Shown: positions 20,755 to 30,871 of the stretch, in pieces | How positions within the stretch are numbered: the first letter of the stretch is position 1 | How the letters are laid out: every line of letters starts with the position of its first letter | Assembly (NCBI GenBank): GCA_023053575.1 | Contig: JAKZAP010000022.1 | Coordinates: 17,112,489-17,176,488, forward strand | From: Branchinecta lynchi | Taxonomy: Eukaryota > Arthropoda > Branchiopoda > Anostraca > Branchinectidae | Reading direction: 5' to 3' | DNA: 64,000 bases | Program-made: the position numbers and the translations under genes | Notes under the pieces: generated by a model | Databases searched by the model: none | What the model saw: only the letters and a program-made list of their open reading frames with translations | Told to the model about the DNA's origin: nothing

Positions 20755-21139
20755 ATAATTTGAAAAGTTTGCCGCCAGGAACGCACCTTCAATGGAGACG
20801 ATGGCGATCCGAACCGTCAGATGCCTTCAAAAGAGGAAGGACCTTTTTAATAAATTCAAAATCAAAGAAAGTTAATTGAATTTCTGCTTCAAGTTTGTGC
20901 CAGGATAACCCTGAAATAGTTGGCTGTTTTCTGATATCAAGTTTGTTCTTTTCCATTTTACTTTTTTTATATGCAAGTAAGAAAGCCAAGGTAGTTGAAG
21001 AGTTAAAAAAGTGTTCACATAAGCATACCTGTACTGTACTATAGGTATTAACCCCTATGTAACGGGCCATGGCGTCAAAACTTATTTTGTTTCTTTTGTT
21101 TTGAATTTAATAAAATTGGACTGAAAAATTGAACTGAAA
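20755..21139. other. No gene recognised
   Basis: Between two element ends. A 93-codon minus-strand frame (21070-20789) shows no domain I know and no splice context. Confidence 0.3.
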
Positions 21140-21538
21140 TATACGGACTCTCTACGGTGGCTCGGCATAAAATTCAAATCTTCATTGTCAAAATTTATGG
21201 GCGCATCGTCCCCAACCGGGGGCGCTATAATCGTAAAGCTTTGGGAAATTTGTACAGCACCTTCTGCGCTCCTTCTATACTATATCGTTCTGGCGTCACT
21301 CATGTTCTGCGAAAGAAGGAGAATAAAAATATGAGATCATGTTATTTTAAATATGCATAGCACCTGCTCCACTATGTCATAACCATACATTGACGGAGAA
21401 GTTCAAAATTCAAGATGCAAGTGTCCCCCTTCTTGATGTTTCCTCATCGCTTTCAAAAATCATGGACAACAGGGCCCAACCAGCTCACGACGTTATCCAC
21501 TGCTTCCTGACCTAAGATTGAAAATTAATTGTCTTTTT
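21140..21538 (+). pseudogene. LINE-A C-terminal fragment, split by an insertion
   Basis: Closely matches LINE-A at 35410-35865: GCATCGTCCCCAACCGGGGG, GGCGTCACTCATGTTCTGCG, and the coding end CACTGCTTCCTGACC. Relative to that copy about 50 bp are deleted near 21195, between GTCAAAATTT and ATGGGCGCATCG. At the position where the other two long copies have TAA before AAAATC, this copy has TCA, so the frame continues about 20 codons. The 3' UTR is interrupted at 21539 and resumes at 22892. Confidence 0.85.
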
Positions 21539-22891
21539 GGGATCCCAAAACGTAAGTGGAGGGATACCAACGACATCGTAAAAGTTGTCCGTCTGTCCGT
21601 CCGTCCATCTGTCTGTCTGTTAGCACGATAACTCTCGAAGGGAATGAGATATTTTGATGAAATGTGGTGTGAGGAATCTTTGGGTCAAGTTAAGGTCAAT
21701 AAGTTCGTAGATGGGCTCTGTGGCCCTAAAATCAGGGGTGGGGGAGGGGGTTCAAATTAAGCGGCAAACGAAATAGTTTTAAACAGCTAATGTGATAGTC
21801 GGTTATGGGGCAAGAAGACATGCTGAACACGAATATGCAAAATATTTTCTCGTCCGACAAGTAGCTCGCCCGGAATCCGTCACCGGAAAGTTTCATTAGA
21901 AGTTGATGAAATGTTCGATTTAGGGGTTGTCATGGGACAAGTATTTGGCCCGGAATCCGCCCCAAACCGGAAATTTTGTTAAAAGTAAAAGTTTTATTTG
22001 AAGTTGATTAGATGTTCAATTTCGGGATAAGAAGACATGCTGAACACGATGGTGAAACACATTTGTTCGCCGGACAAGTAGTTCGCCCGGAATTCGGACA
22101 AAACCGGAAAGTTTGTTCAAAGTAAAAGTTCTGTTTTAAGTTGATTAGATGTTCGATTAAGGGGTAAGAAGACATGCTGAACCCTTATGGGAACAGTATT
22201 TTCTACCAGGGCAACTCGTTCGGCCGGAATCAGGCCAAATCGGAAAATTTGTTAAAAGCAAAAGTTTTGTTTGAAGTTGATTAGATGACAGATTTAGGGG
22301 TAAGAAAACACGCTGAATCTGTATATGACAATCTTTTTTTTTACCTGGACATATAGTTCGGTTGGAATCCGGTTGTAACCGGATTTTTTTGTATAAGTTG
22401 AACTTTTACTTGAAGTTGGTTATATGTTCTTTATACGGATAAGGTGATACGCTGAATTCGTTTCTGACCTTTTTTTACTGGACAAGTATGGTAGTTCGTT
22501 CACAATTGTCTGTATCAAATATTAGATTTTTGGGATCCTATCGAAACCTCTGGTTTTGTTTTTTTAGAAGCTAAAGTTTTATTTCAAGTTGATTAGATAT
22601 ACTTTATACGGATTATGAGATACTGTATGCTGAATTCGATTCTGATTTTTTTTTTTTTTTTTGCTGGACAAGTAGTTCGCTCGGTAGTCAGCCGAAACCG
22701 GAAATTTGGCAGAAGTAAAGCAGGAAGTTTCGGTCAGTATTGCCAAAATAGATATGGCTTATAGAGGCATATCTGAACTTAGTTTTCTCTAATAATTAGC
22801 CTTGCGAAGACTGGATCTGGCGAAGACAAGGCCCAGTTGTCTGGATCAAATATTAGATTGTTGGGATCCCATCGAAACCTTAGGTCTTGTT
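21539..22891 (+). mobile_element. GGGATCCC (Helentron-like) element, full copy 2, inside LINE-A
   Basis: 1,353 bp. The left end GGGATCCCAAAACGTAAGTG follows ATTGTCTTTTT of the LINE-A 3' UTR. The right end is TTGGGATCCCATCGAAACCT then TAGGTCTTGTT, followed by CTGTGTGCTTATGTGTTTT, the rest of that UTR. The intact LINE-A at about 35855 reads GTGTCTTTTTGTGTATGTTT, giving an empty site with no clear target duplication. A second 3'-end-like block (TTTTTGGGATCCTATCGAAA, CTCTGGTTTTG) lies inside at 22527-22556, followed by more repeat units. Confidence 0.9.
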
Positions 22892-22975
22892 CTGTGTGCT
22901 TATGTGTTTTGTATAATTTCTTCATTTACTCAGCTTTTTCGAAATGGTGGGTCATAAATAAATTACTTACTTATA
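22892..22975 (+). repeat. LINE-A 3' UTR end and (ACTT)n tail
   Basis: CTTATGTGTTTT, TTCTTCATTTACTCAGCTTT, GGTGGGTCATAAATAAATTA and CTTACTTA. This continues LINE-A from 21538 across the inserted element. Confidence 0.85.
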
Positions 22976-23241
22976 CTATAAATTTGTAAACTTTTATTTT
23001 TGATATAATATAACTGAGAAACTACGTCGTTGTGTTGCATTGTTAATTGCTGTCGTTCTAAAACAAGACTTACTTTGGCTACTTCCGTACTTAATTCAAT
23101 GTGAGAGTGACAAAGCTTAGAGAGGAATTTTCTTAGCCTAAAATGTATCCCAAGCAAATAAAAGGTACACGCATTAGCACAAGTATCTAACCCCCTTCCC
23201 AGAAGATGATCGTGGTCTAAGAACCGGTTTTTAGTGGAGTG

Positions 23242-23547
23242 TAGAGCCAAATAACACTAGGGAGTAGAACCAAGACCTATGCTTTCCATGCTTTGCAAAA
23301 GGGCGGTATTCATAGCGCTGCCCACTAGTCTTGCAGCATTTAAGGCGAGATAAAGTTTCGGGTTTAAAATTTTCTAGCATCAAGGAAACAGTCGAGGTTT
23401 TATCTTTTTTTGGCTGTGTTCAAAATATGAAGTTATTGGAGCCTGTGCTGGTGCAGGATTGGTGCTAGTGGTGCTAGTATCGCTGTTGTTCGAGTGATTG
23501 TCACTTTTCCAAGTCTTGGCGCTACTGCCTAGCGTTATTTTGCTCTG
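23242..23547. mobile_element. hAT-like MITE family H3, copy 1
   Basis: 306 bp. The ends TAGAGCCAAATAACACTAGG and CTAGCGTTATTTTGCTCTG are inverted. Flanks GTGGAGTG and ATGAAGTG agree at 6 of 8. Internal marks are CCTATGCTTTCCATGCTTTG, TAGCGCTGCCCACTA and GTGCTAGTATCGCTG. No coding frame. Better preserved at 36453-36800. Confidence 0.8.
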
Positions 23548-23823
23548 ATGAAGTGTTCCTTGAAACAATCCACTATTGCGAGCGCTGTAGCAGCTTTCGG
23601 GTTCCGGTTTTCGGTAGAGTTCCTTTTCCCATCTTTAATTGTGTCTTGTGTTTCTCAGTGAGGTTCCGCCATTACGACCCTTCGAAACTGGCGAGGCTCC
23701 GAAATTGTGTTAAAAAAAATACTATCAACAACTATAAAGTTCCTTGTGTGATTGCCGCGGTCCCGTTAGAAGTACTTCGAATTGTATTCGCTACTTTATT
23801 AATTATAACTATTTTCTTTTCAG

Positions 23824-23875
23824 CGAGAAGTTAACGCGGTTTTGCCAGTGGAAGAACCTGGAGGAAAATATTCAG
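23824..23875 (+). CDS. GRK2/3-type receptor kinase, exon B
   Basis: A 52-nt exon encoding, after the split Ser codon, EKLTRFCQWKNLEENIQ. Vertebrate GRK2 has the closely similar TRFCQWKNVELNI just before the kinase domain. The acceptor is TTTTCTTTTCAG ending at 23823. The donor GTCAGT starts at 23876. Phase 2 in (one base completes the codon begun in exon A) and phase 0 out. This linker connects the RGS-homology domain to the kinase small lobe. The downstream intron is 9.9 kb. The GTCAGT donor is weaker than the other donors of the gene. Confidence 0.93.
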
Positions 23876-24232
23876 GTCAGTTTCCTCACCTTCTTTTCGT
23901 ATGATGCAGGTTTGATGTATGGGAGCGATCCCTGACTGGCAATGGGATTTTTTTTATGCTCTAAAACTCTGACAATTGGTATTTCCAAACCAATTTATTT
24001 GTGTTTGTTATTAGGCACGAATGTACAACGCCCTCCTTGAACCCTAAATATAGAATATAATATAATTTGTTACCCAAAAAAGCCCGTGGGCCATCGCAAC
24101 AAAATTTTTATAAATAACTTATAGAACTAACCCGTTCCTCCTATTCTCAAAATCCTCCTATTCTCAAAATCTCAGTGACGTCGATGTATATTGGTAGTTG
24201 TCGCATCTTCGAAATTGATGTGGGTCTTTTTG

Positions 24233-24912
24233 TGATCCCAAAACGTAAGTGGAGGGATACCTATGACATAGCAAAAGTTGTCCGTCCGCCCGTCTGTGAT
24301 TTTTGATTTTTGATGAAACTTGGTGTGAGGATTGTTTGGGTCAAGGGTAAGGTCAAGTTTGTAGATGGGCTCTGTAGCCCGACATTTAGGATGGGGAAGG
24401 GGGTTCAAATTAAGGGACAAACAAATTATTTGTAAACAGCTAATGTGATAGTCGATTTTAGTGTAAGAAGGCATGCTGAGCACGATACTGAAAACCATTT
24501 TCTCGCCGGACAAGTAGTTCGTCCGGAATCCGGCAAAAACCGGAAAGTTGGTTAAAAGCAAAATTTTTATATGAAATTGATTAAATGTTCAATTTAGGGG
24601 TAAAAAGGCATGCTGAACAAGATGGTGAAAACCATCTTCTCGCCGGATAACTAGTTCGTCCGAAATGCGGCCAAAACCGGAAAATTTGTTAAAAGCAAAA
24701 GTTTGATTAGATGACAGATTAAGGGGTAAAAAGAGAGGCTGAGTCTGTATATGACGATCACTTTTTACCCGGACATATAATTAGTCAGGAATCCGGTTGT
24801 AACCGGATTTTTTTTTAAGTCGAACTTTTATTCAAAGTTGATTAGACGTTCTTTATAGGGATCCGACGCTGGATTTGTTTCTGAATTTTCTTTTTTTGCT
24901 GGACTAGTAGTT
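24233..24912 (+). mobile_element. GGGATCCC element, 3'-truncated copy 3
   Basis: The left end is mutated (TGTGATCCCAAAACGTAAGT). It is followed by the CTATGACATAGCAAAAGTTG block, a shortened CCGTCC tract, TTTTGATGAAACTTGGTGTG and four to five internal units with CCGGAATCCGG. It stops near TTTTTGCTGGACTAGTAGTT. The GATCCCATCGAAACC tail is absent. Confidence 0.82.
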
Positions 24913-26719
24913 ATAACCCATAGTTCCATTGAATTTATCAATTTTAACATACTTTTATATCAGATTAACCCCCTTTCAAGATATTTTTAATTCCATAATT
25001 GCAAAATTTAAGGTCCCAAGAAATGAAAACATTACCCTTTTATCCTAATAAAACCACTACAATTTACCCACTCGGTTCGCCTATGACTGGGCGGATATAC
25101 GACTAAAGCTGGGTTGTGCCGAAATTAACAATATTTTTTAACGACTTGGATTGTCTTTGACGAAAATGAGTACTCAAGACCTCGCTGATGCAAAAATAAA
25201 CAACCGATATGACTTGGCAAAAGGCAGGGGGGACGGGGTGTGAATCCCCCCCCCCACACACACACTTCGGGCCACCCCTGAACAACGACCTCGTTACCAA
25301 GCATAAAAGTTAGTGACGGCCTATCTGAATACCTTTTCCTTTTCACCGATCTTCAGGTAAACAGTATATTTTTCCCCATCTTTACGTAAACAGAACAGTC
25401 GCACCCAAAGGCATCTCGTGTTGACCCTAATTAAACCAAAAAAGGTCGGCTCCGTCTTAGTACTCTCTTGAGATTGTGTCCCTTTCTTTCGTGGATATAA
25501 TGACAGGGTCGAGTTAGGCCAACTGTCGGGTGGACGAACGAGTGGTATTTTTAAATGACGATTTCTAAGGCGAAATGACGGGTGGGCGTAGTGACGGGTT
25601 CCCGGTGATAATCCTTTTTTTGGCTTATTTATAATTTTTGTCCTCACCTTTCTCTTGTTCACTTTGACAATGATAAAACATCAAACAAACGACCATAGGA
25701 ACAATGACATAAACTGTGTCGACACTCCTGGGAGGTGTACGCATGTTCTGGAGTTCTTTAACCCCTCCCCCTAATTGGAGCAAAGGTAAGGTAGTTTCGC
25801 TCCGGAGTTTACTGAGGTCAGACGGGAGAGAAGAAAATTAAGATTTACGGTTCCACTAGGAATAGGAGGGAGGGCTTAAAGTTCGTTATGTTGTGATTGG
25901 ATAAGATGTTGGATATTCACCAAAAGAAGTCAAATTTAGTTACTAGCCTGACTCCCTATCTTCGGCAATTGCATTATTTATTTATGACCCGGTTTTTGCT
26001 TCTAGGGGGTTAGTACAAAAAAAGAAAATAAAAATGAAAACACCAAAAATAACGGAATATTAACGCTTTTAACCATGTTTACGTTTTTAAATGCACTTTG
26101 AAATGATGCGTGAAAACAAACAGCCGAAAATAAATTAATGATAAATTCTGAAACTTTATAGGTCGCCTCGTACTTATCTGCCTTTTGGATTATGCATAGT
26201 TCACCTATGGAGTTATAAGCTTCAGCAATCCCTGCCTTTCGCAATCGTTTCGTTTTGCAAATAGTAATTTCTAGTGCTTTTTCGGCTTATCCGAGTTTAT
26301 CACGGAACAAAACTTCGCCAATAAATCTTTCAAGAATAAGTAGATACGAAGCTTCCCAATGTATTTTTCTTATTGAATGAATAAAGTTATTACATGCAGC
26401 CTAGTAATGAGGGATTTCACAGTACATACAGAAAGAAAGGCAAATGAACGCTTAACAAGAAAAACAGATGGTACACAAAATCTGCAACGACAGCAACATT
26501 AATAACGCAAAACAAGAAATATACAAAGAAACACGAAAAGAACAATAAACCTACTGCATTAGCTGGCACATTGGGTAATGGGCAGGAAGGCGGTTGAATG
26601 ATGGCAGAAGATGTTTACTTGTTTCTTTTAGCTTTACTTATTTCTATTTAGAAGTAGCCCGACAGATCGACATTGCGTTTCGGATTCTTTGCTTGGCTTT
26701 CCCAGCTGTTAAAGACAGC
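24913..26719. other. About 1.8 kb without a recognised gene
   Basis: Contains a C run followed by (CA)n at 25246-25266. A 113-codon minus-strand frame (25662-25321) has no recognised domain and includes GGGTGGACGAACGAG-type sequence resembling 55985-56040 (GAGTGGACGAACTG). A further 80-codon minus frame (26244-26002) ends in AT-driven hydrophobic residues. No kinase exon seen. Confidence 0.35.
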
Positions 26720-26960
26720 TCGCAAACGGTTAAAGCAGAACTCTTACTAAAAATTAAATTTTTACGATGAAATTTAATGGCTCGGAAATATTGTTTTTCG
26801 AAAACACCTTTACTGTCACGGTAAACGAACGATTTTTAGCGCCTGTCCGTACTTTCCGCTCTCCGACGCGGCGGATGGACGCAAAATATTTGAAAACTGA
26901 AGGCGCCATGTTTAAAGTCTGGGTGCAAAAGAAAAGAAGTCCAAAAGAGAAGATAGACCT
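26720..26960 (+). repeat. Dispersed repeat R2, copy 2 (first half)
   Basis: Matches 2500-2710, with AAAGCAGAACTCTTACTA, GTTTTTCGAAAACACC, CTCTCCGACGCGGCGGATGG and AATATTTGAAAACTGAAGGC. The 98-codon open frame here (26767-27063) is not preserved in the other copy and is not called. Confidence 0.6.
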
Positions 26961-27039
26961 AATGGCCTACCGTGTCTCCAAAATGAAAAGCGTCTTGTGT
27001 CCTACAAAGGGTAGGCAAGCAACCGCTCGACACCATGTG

Positions 27040-27308
27040 CGTGTTCCACCCCACTTACCGTAGTTACTACGCATAACGTCACGAATTCTGGACTTTTTGC
27101 CGTCAAGGTCGGGACGACTTTTCTATTTTTCAGCAGAATAGTTACTATTTGCTTACCATTCTCGGGAGCGTAGTAACTACGCATCTCTGTAACGTGATTG
27201 ATCGGATTCGCCCGTGGCATGATATCCTGCTGGAAAATAGAAAAATCGTTCCAGCCTTGACAGCAAAAAGTCAAAAGTCACCCTACGGTAAGTAGGGTGG
27301 AACACGCT
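27040..27308. repeat. Foldback family R6 (CTTACCGTAGTTACTACG), copy 1
   Basis: Left end GTGTTCCACCCCACTTACCG, right end CGGTAAGTAGGGTGGAACAC, inverted. Inner parts are TAGTTACTACGCATAACGTC and GCGTAGTAACTACGCATCTC, GACTTTTTGCCGTCAAGG and CCTTGACAGCAAAAAGTC. Related fragments are at 27480-27515, 27895-27985 and 60612-60895. Confidence 0.7.
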
Positions 27309-27319
27309 TTAAGTCCAAA

Positions 27320-28165
27320 GCACTCCAGTGAACGTTGGGAAGAATAAGCAACCTCACACAAACGAACCAACTTAATAGATTCAAATCCTGTGTAAACCAA
27401 ACAAGAACGTTTGCTGTCGTGACGTTTCTGCCCCTTCGCTGGGCACATGTGAATTCTTGATTGGCACGATGAGTTAGAGCGTGTTCCATCCTACTTACCG
27501 TAGTTACTAGGCATGAAGTCCCAACAGATAACACTTTGGGATGTTATCTGTTATGTTTCTTTCGTTCCCGTTAGTACTAGCTAGCTGTTAAACTAGCTGT
27601 TAAAGAAGACCTCGAGGTCATCGAAGGTCGCTGAAAAAGGGAGGGATTCACCACGGAAGACACAACCGTGGAACGACTTGGTCATTCAGCTGATATCGTC
27701 AGGGAGAGCTCCATACTCTTGATGACTATCTGTTTGTGCCCAGCAAAGAGGCACGACAGCAAACGTTGTTGTTTGATTGACAGAGGATTTGAATCTATTT
27801 AGTTGGTTCCTTTGTGTGACGTTGCCTGTTCTTCCCTAAGTTCACTTACGTGCTTGGGACTTATATAGAGCAGAGAGCAAGTATCCACAAGTGCGCATTA
27901 ATCGTGGTAACTACGCATCTCTGTAACGTGGGTGGTCGGATTCGCCCGTGGCAGGATATTCTGCTGGAAAATGGACAAATCGTTCCCCTTCTGTTGTCGT
28001 TATGTAACTTCTGACAGTGTAGTATTTTTATCTGTTGAAGGTGTTGTTGGAGATCTGGGCGCGGGGTGGTGTGGACTTGGTTGGTCGTGGCACTTTATTT
28101 CTGAGTGAAGGGGTGTTGTTCTTGAGGGTGTTACGCGCAATCTGTTATGAAACTTCTGACAGTGA
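27320..28165. repeat. Mosaic of R4-like, R6 and other repeat fragments
   Basis: 27320-27500 and 27700-27860 form a rough inverted pair: AACAAACGTTTGCTGTCGTG-type versus CACGACAGCAAACGTTGTTG, and GATTCAAATCCTGTGTAAAC versus CAGAGGATTTGAATC. 27519-27560 is an AACAGATAACACTTTGGGAT palindrome. 27895-27985 is an R6 arm. CTTCTGACAGTG occurs at 28008-28019 and again at 28153-28164, the end sequence of the foldbacks at 30872-33472. Confidence 0.5.
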
Positions 28166-28311
28166 AGGGATGACGTCCCACCGTATGATTTACTGCGAGT
28201 TCATAAACAAAAAAACAAAAAACCAGCTAGTTTGCAGTAAGCCGTCGCTGATGATGTTTCTATCGTTGAAATCTGTTTTTGTGGAGGTTAGAAACGAGGA
28301 ATTCAAACACT

Positions 28312-28912
28312 AGCCGCGTTCGTTTTCGTCGTTGTCGGTACGAAGAACGTCGTTTCAATATTTTCATAGCAGTGTTTTCTTTGGCACGTTCTATGAACGT
28401 CGTTTCGCGAACGACGTTTATACGAAAACTTTAATAGTCGAATTAACTTATATTTGCAACAGCAGCTATAATAAAGTGCTGTTCGCTGTTTTCTCTCTGT
28501 TTTATTTTTTCCCGTTTTTGTCAAAACACGGAACACGCTGTTTCTCATTTTCCCGTTTTTGTGCGCTGTTCTGTGTTCCGTGTTCTCTGTTCCGCTGTCT
28601 GTTTTGCAAAACACGGAACTTGCTCTCTTAGCATGTTTTATCACTGTTCAGATAGAAAATTGCAGAGAGATTCACAGATAGAGAAGAAAGAATTGCAGAA
28701 GTTTGGTATGCTCGTTTTGGAATATAACTTGCAATTTAACAGATTTTCCGCTTAAGACATGGTCAGGATCCTAATTTTGAGTTTTCTTCAGAACAGCGAC
28801 AAAACACGAAACACGGAACAGCGATAGCAAAGCAACGTTTTTACCCAAACCAGACAACTGTGAACACGGAACAGGAACCAGACAAAAAAAAACGCAACTT
28901 TTAATTTGTTTT
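28312..28912. repeat. R5 arm (inverted) and palindromic GTTCCGTGTT clusters
   Basis: Starts with the inverted R5 end (GCGTTCGTTTTCGTCGTTGT). From 28485 to 28620 and 28797 to 28880 the words AAAACACGGAAC and GTTCCGTGTT recur in both orientations, giving a degenerate palindromic repeat. The overlapping open frames on both strands reflect this composition and are not called. Confidence 0.5.
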
Positions 28913-29309
28913 AGGCGTATTCTCGCCGTTCCCCGAGGACTCCTCAGGGAATCGAAGGGAACGGCGAGAAGAGAGGGAGTCACTCCACGCGGACTCCGCC
29001 TCAGAAAACAACGAGAACACGGGGAATGCTTCTAAAGTGGATTTTGTTCTAACAAAAAATGTGCAGTTGACAAAACTAGTCTGGATAGACTAAATTTTTC
29101 TTTTTGTTTATTCTGATTCTTTTCAATTAATTTTACGTGCACCAACACCAGCAAAAATTGATTCGCCTCAGAATATGAAAGGGAGTCCTTTTTGATGATG
29201 GTGATGATAATCGGACCAATCCCCGTCCGTGGGGATTCGCGAGAATACGGGGAGTGAGTCCCCGGGATAAACAAAAACGCAGTCCTCGGGGAACGGCGAG
29301 AATACGCCT
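28913..29309. mobile_element. Foldback AGGCGTA family, copy 1
   Basis: 397 bp with ends AGGCGTATTCTCGCCGTTCC and GGAACGGCGAGAATACGCCT, an inverted pair of at least 30 bp. The flanks are TTT on both sides. Inside are GTCCGTGGGGATTCGCGAGA and TTGATGATGGTGATGATAAT. No transposase. A second, differently arranged copy follows 130 bp downstream. Confidence 0.8.
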
Positions 29310-29334
29310 TTTGTCAAGAATTTTAAAAATCCGC

Positions 29335-29960
29335 TCCTAATTACTAAACGGAAATGTTGAAACTGACTTTTCGGCTCAGCTCGTCGTTTCAAGAACGATG
29401 AATGAAACGGCAGCCCGACCGAACAAAGAACACTCATTAGGCGTACTCTCGCCGTTCCCCGCGGACTCCACTTGAGGAGTCCCCGCGTTTTTGTTTCCCC
29501 CGGGGACTCACTCCTCGTATTCTCGCGAGTCCCCACGGACGGGGAATGCTCTGATTATCATCACCATCATTAAAAAGGACTCCCTTTCAGATTCGCAGGG
29601 GAATCAGTTTTTGCTGGTGTTGGTGCAATGTAAAATTAATTAAAAATAATCAGAATGAACAAAACCGAAAATAAAGTCGCTCCAGACTAACTTCGTCAAC
29701 TGCATATCTATTTTTCGAACAAAATCCATGCTGGAAGCATTCCCCGTGTTCTCGCTGTTTCTGTCCGCGGAGTCCGCGTGGAGTGACTCCCTCTATTCTC
29801 GCTGTTCCCTTCGATTCCCCGAGGAGTCCTCGGGGAACGGCGAGAATACGCCTATTATTATCGGCAGTTCAACGCCGTTCACGAACGGCGTTGTAAAGAA
29901 AACGCTAGTAGAACAACGGTTGGAACCGCGAACCGAACGACGAAAACGAACGCAGCTACT
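29335..29960 (+). repeat. Dispersed repeat R5, copy split by a foldback
   Basis: 29335-29438 plus 29854-29960 align continuously to 17838-18010. The insertion between them is the element at 29439-29853. Confidence 0.75.
29439..29853. mobile_element. Foldback AGGCGTA family, copy 2, inserted in R5
   Basis: 415 bp. Ends AGGCGTACTCTCGCCGTTCC and GGAACGGCGAGAATACGCCT. ATT occurs on both sides (29436-29438 and 29854-29856), a 3-bp target duplication. It shares the inner blocks CACGGACGGGGA and TTTGCTGGTGTTGGTGCA with copy 1, but in a different order and orientation. Confidence 0.85.
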
Positions 29961-30335
29961 ATGTGTGAAAGTATTGTCGGTGGACCTTGAAGCTTTCGGC
30001 GAAGCTTGCGTTTGCGCGATCGGGAAACTCGGCTAGCCCAAAAAAGCGCTAAAAAGTCTTAGTTACAAAACGAAACAATGGCGAAATGCCGGGATTTCAG
30101 GAGCTTATTATTCCGTAAGGGGCTAGGGATAATGGAATAGGTAGAATAAGCAAGAGGAGTCCTCTAAATGCCGCGTCAGGGGGCAGTCTGAAATACAGTC
30201 AACAAATGCAGAGAAGAAAACTACATATTTTCAATTAACAAGCTTTCGAGTGTTAGGGAAACTATACTTCTGAACTAGCTTATCGTGAAAAGATAATTTC
30301 TAGTAAGAGCTGTACTTTAAAACCCGGGGATACGT
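29961..30335 (+). repeat. Dispersed repeat R2, copy 2 (second half)
   Basis: 29975-30165 matches 2765-2960 (GCTAAAAAGTC, GGAGCTTATTATTCCGTAAG, AGAATAAGCAAGAGGAGTCC). 30240-30335 resembles the start of R2 inverted (TTCTAGTAAGAGCTGTACTT). Confidence 0.55.
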
Positions 30336-30871
30336 GGTGCACGTGCTTTAATTACAGATGTGCAAGTCGTGTTCGTAACTCATGCTCGTAAAGTCGAAAT
30401 AAAAATTTGGTGGTAGCATCCCCCTAGATGGCCGTCGTAACAGGCTCCGGGAGTTCATAAGTGGCTCTTAAAAACCTATTCTCAATGGTCTTTACAAAAT
30501 CCACAGCGAGTTCTACTGCCTGTGATGGATGTGGATAAGTAAGAAAGCTTTTCCGGCCGAATTTTCTCCATTGTCATCACTTCTGGTCACGTATGAAAAA
30601 CTTGAGCTTCTCCAGAAGAGAGTGATGGTCGTCGCGCCCGGACATAGATCCAGGGGCCCTAGTCTAGAATATAATGAAGTAGTCTAGTATTAACACCCAA
30701 ATCGTGGACGTGCCAAATAGGGCCGATAACATACGGCGAACAATCATCATACAAAATAATACAATCTTTAAAAATAAACAACGTAAAAACTAAAAATAAC
30801 ATAGGCTACAGTAGTTAGCATCTTGATAACGAATTTTAAATCCATACACTCCTTGGGATAAAACTATCCTG
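30336..30871. other. No gene seen
   Basis: Includes possible LINE-like plus-strand wording near 30580-30660 (GAAAAACTTGAGCTTCTCCA, GAGTGATGGTCGTCGC), which would read EKLELLQKRVMVV, a common LINE C-terminal pattern. It is too short and damaged to call. Confidence 0.3.

Noticed and set aside
26767..27063. 98-codon gene
   Set aside because: It crosses from repeat R2 into the R6 foldback, and the other R2 copy does not keep the frame.
28303..28644. Coding frames on both strands near 28300-28650
   Set aside because: The region is a palindromic GTTCCGTGTT/AACACGGAAC repeat, which keeps both strands open without coding.
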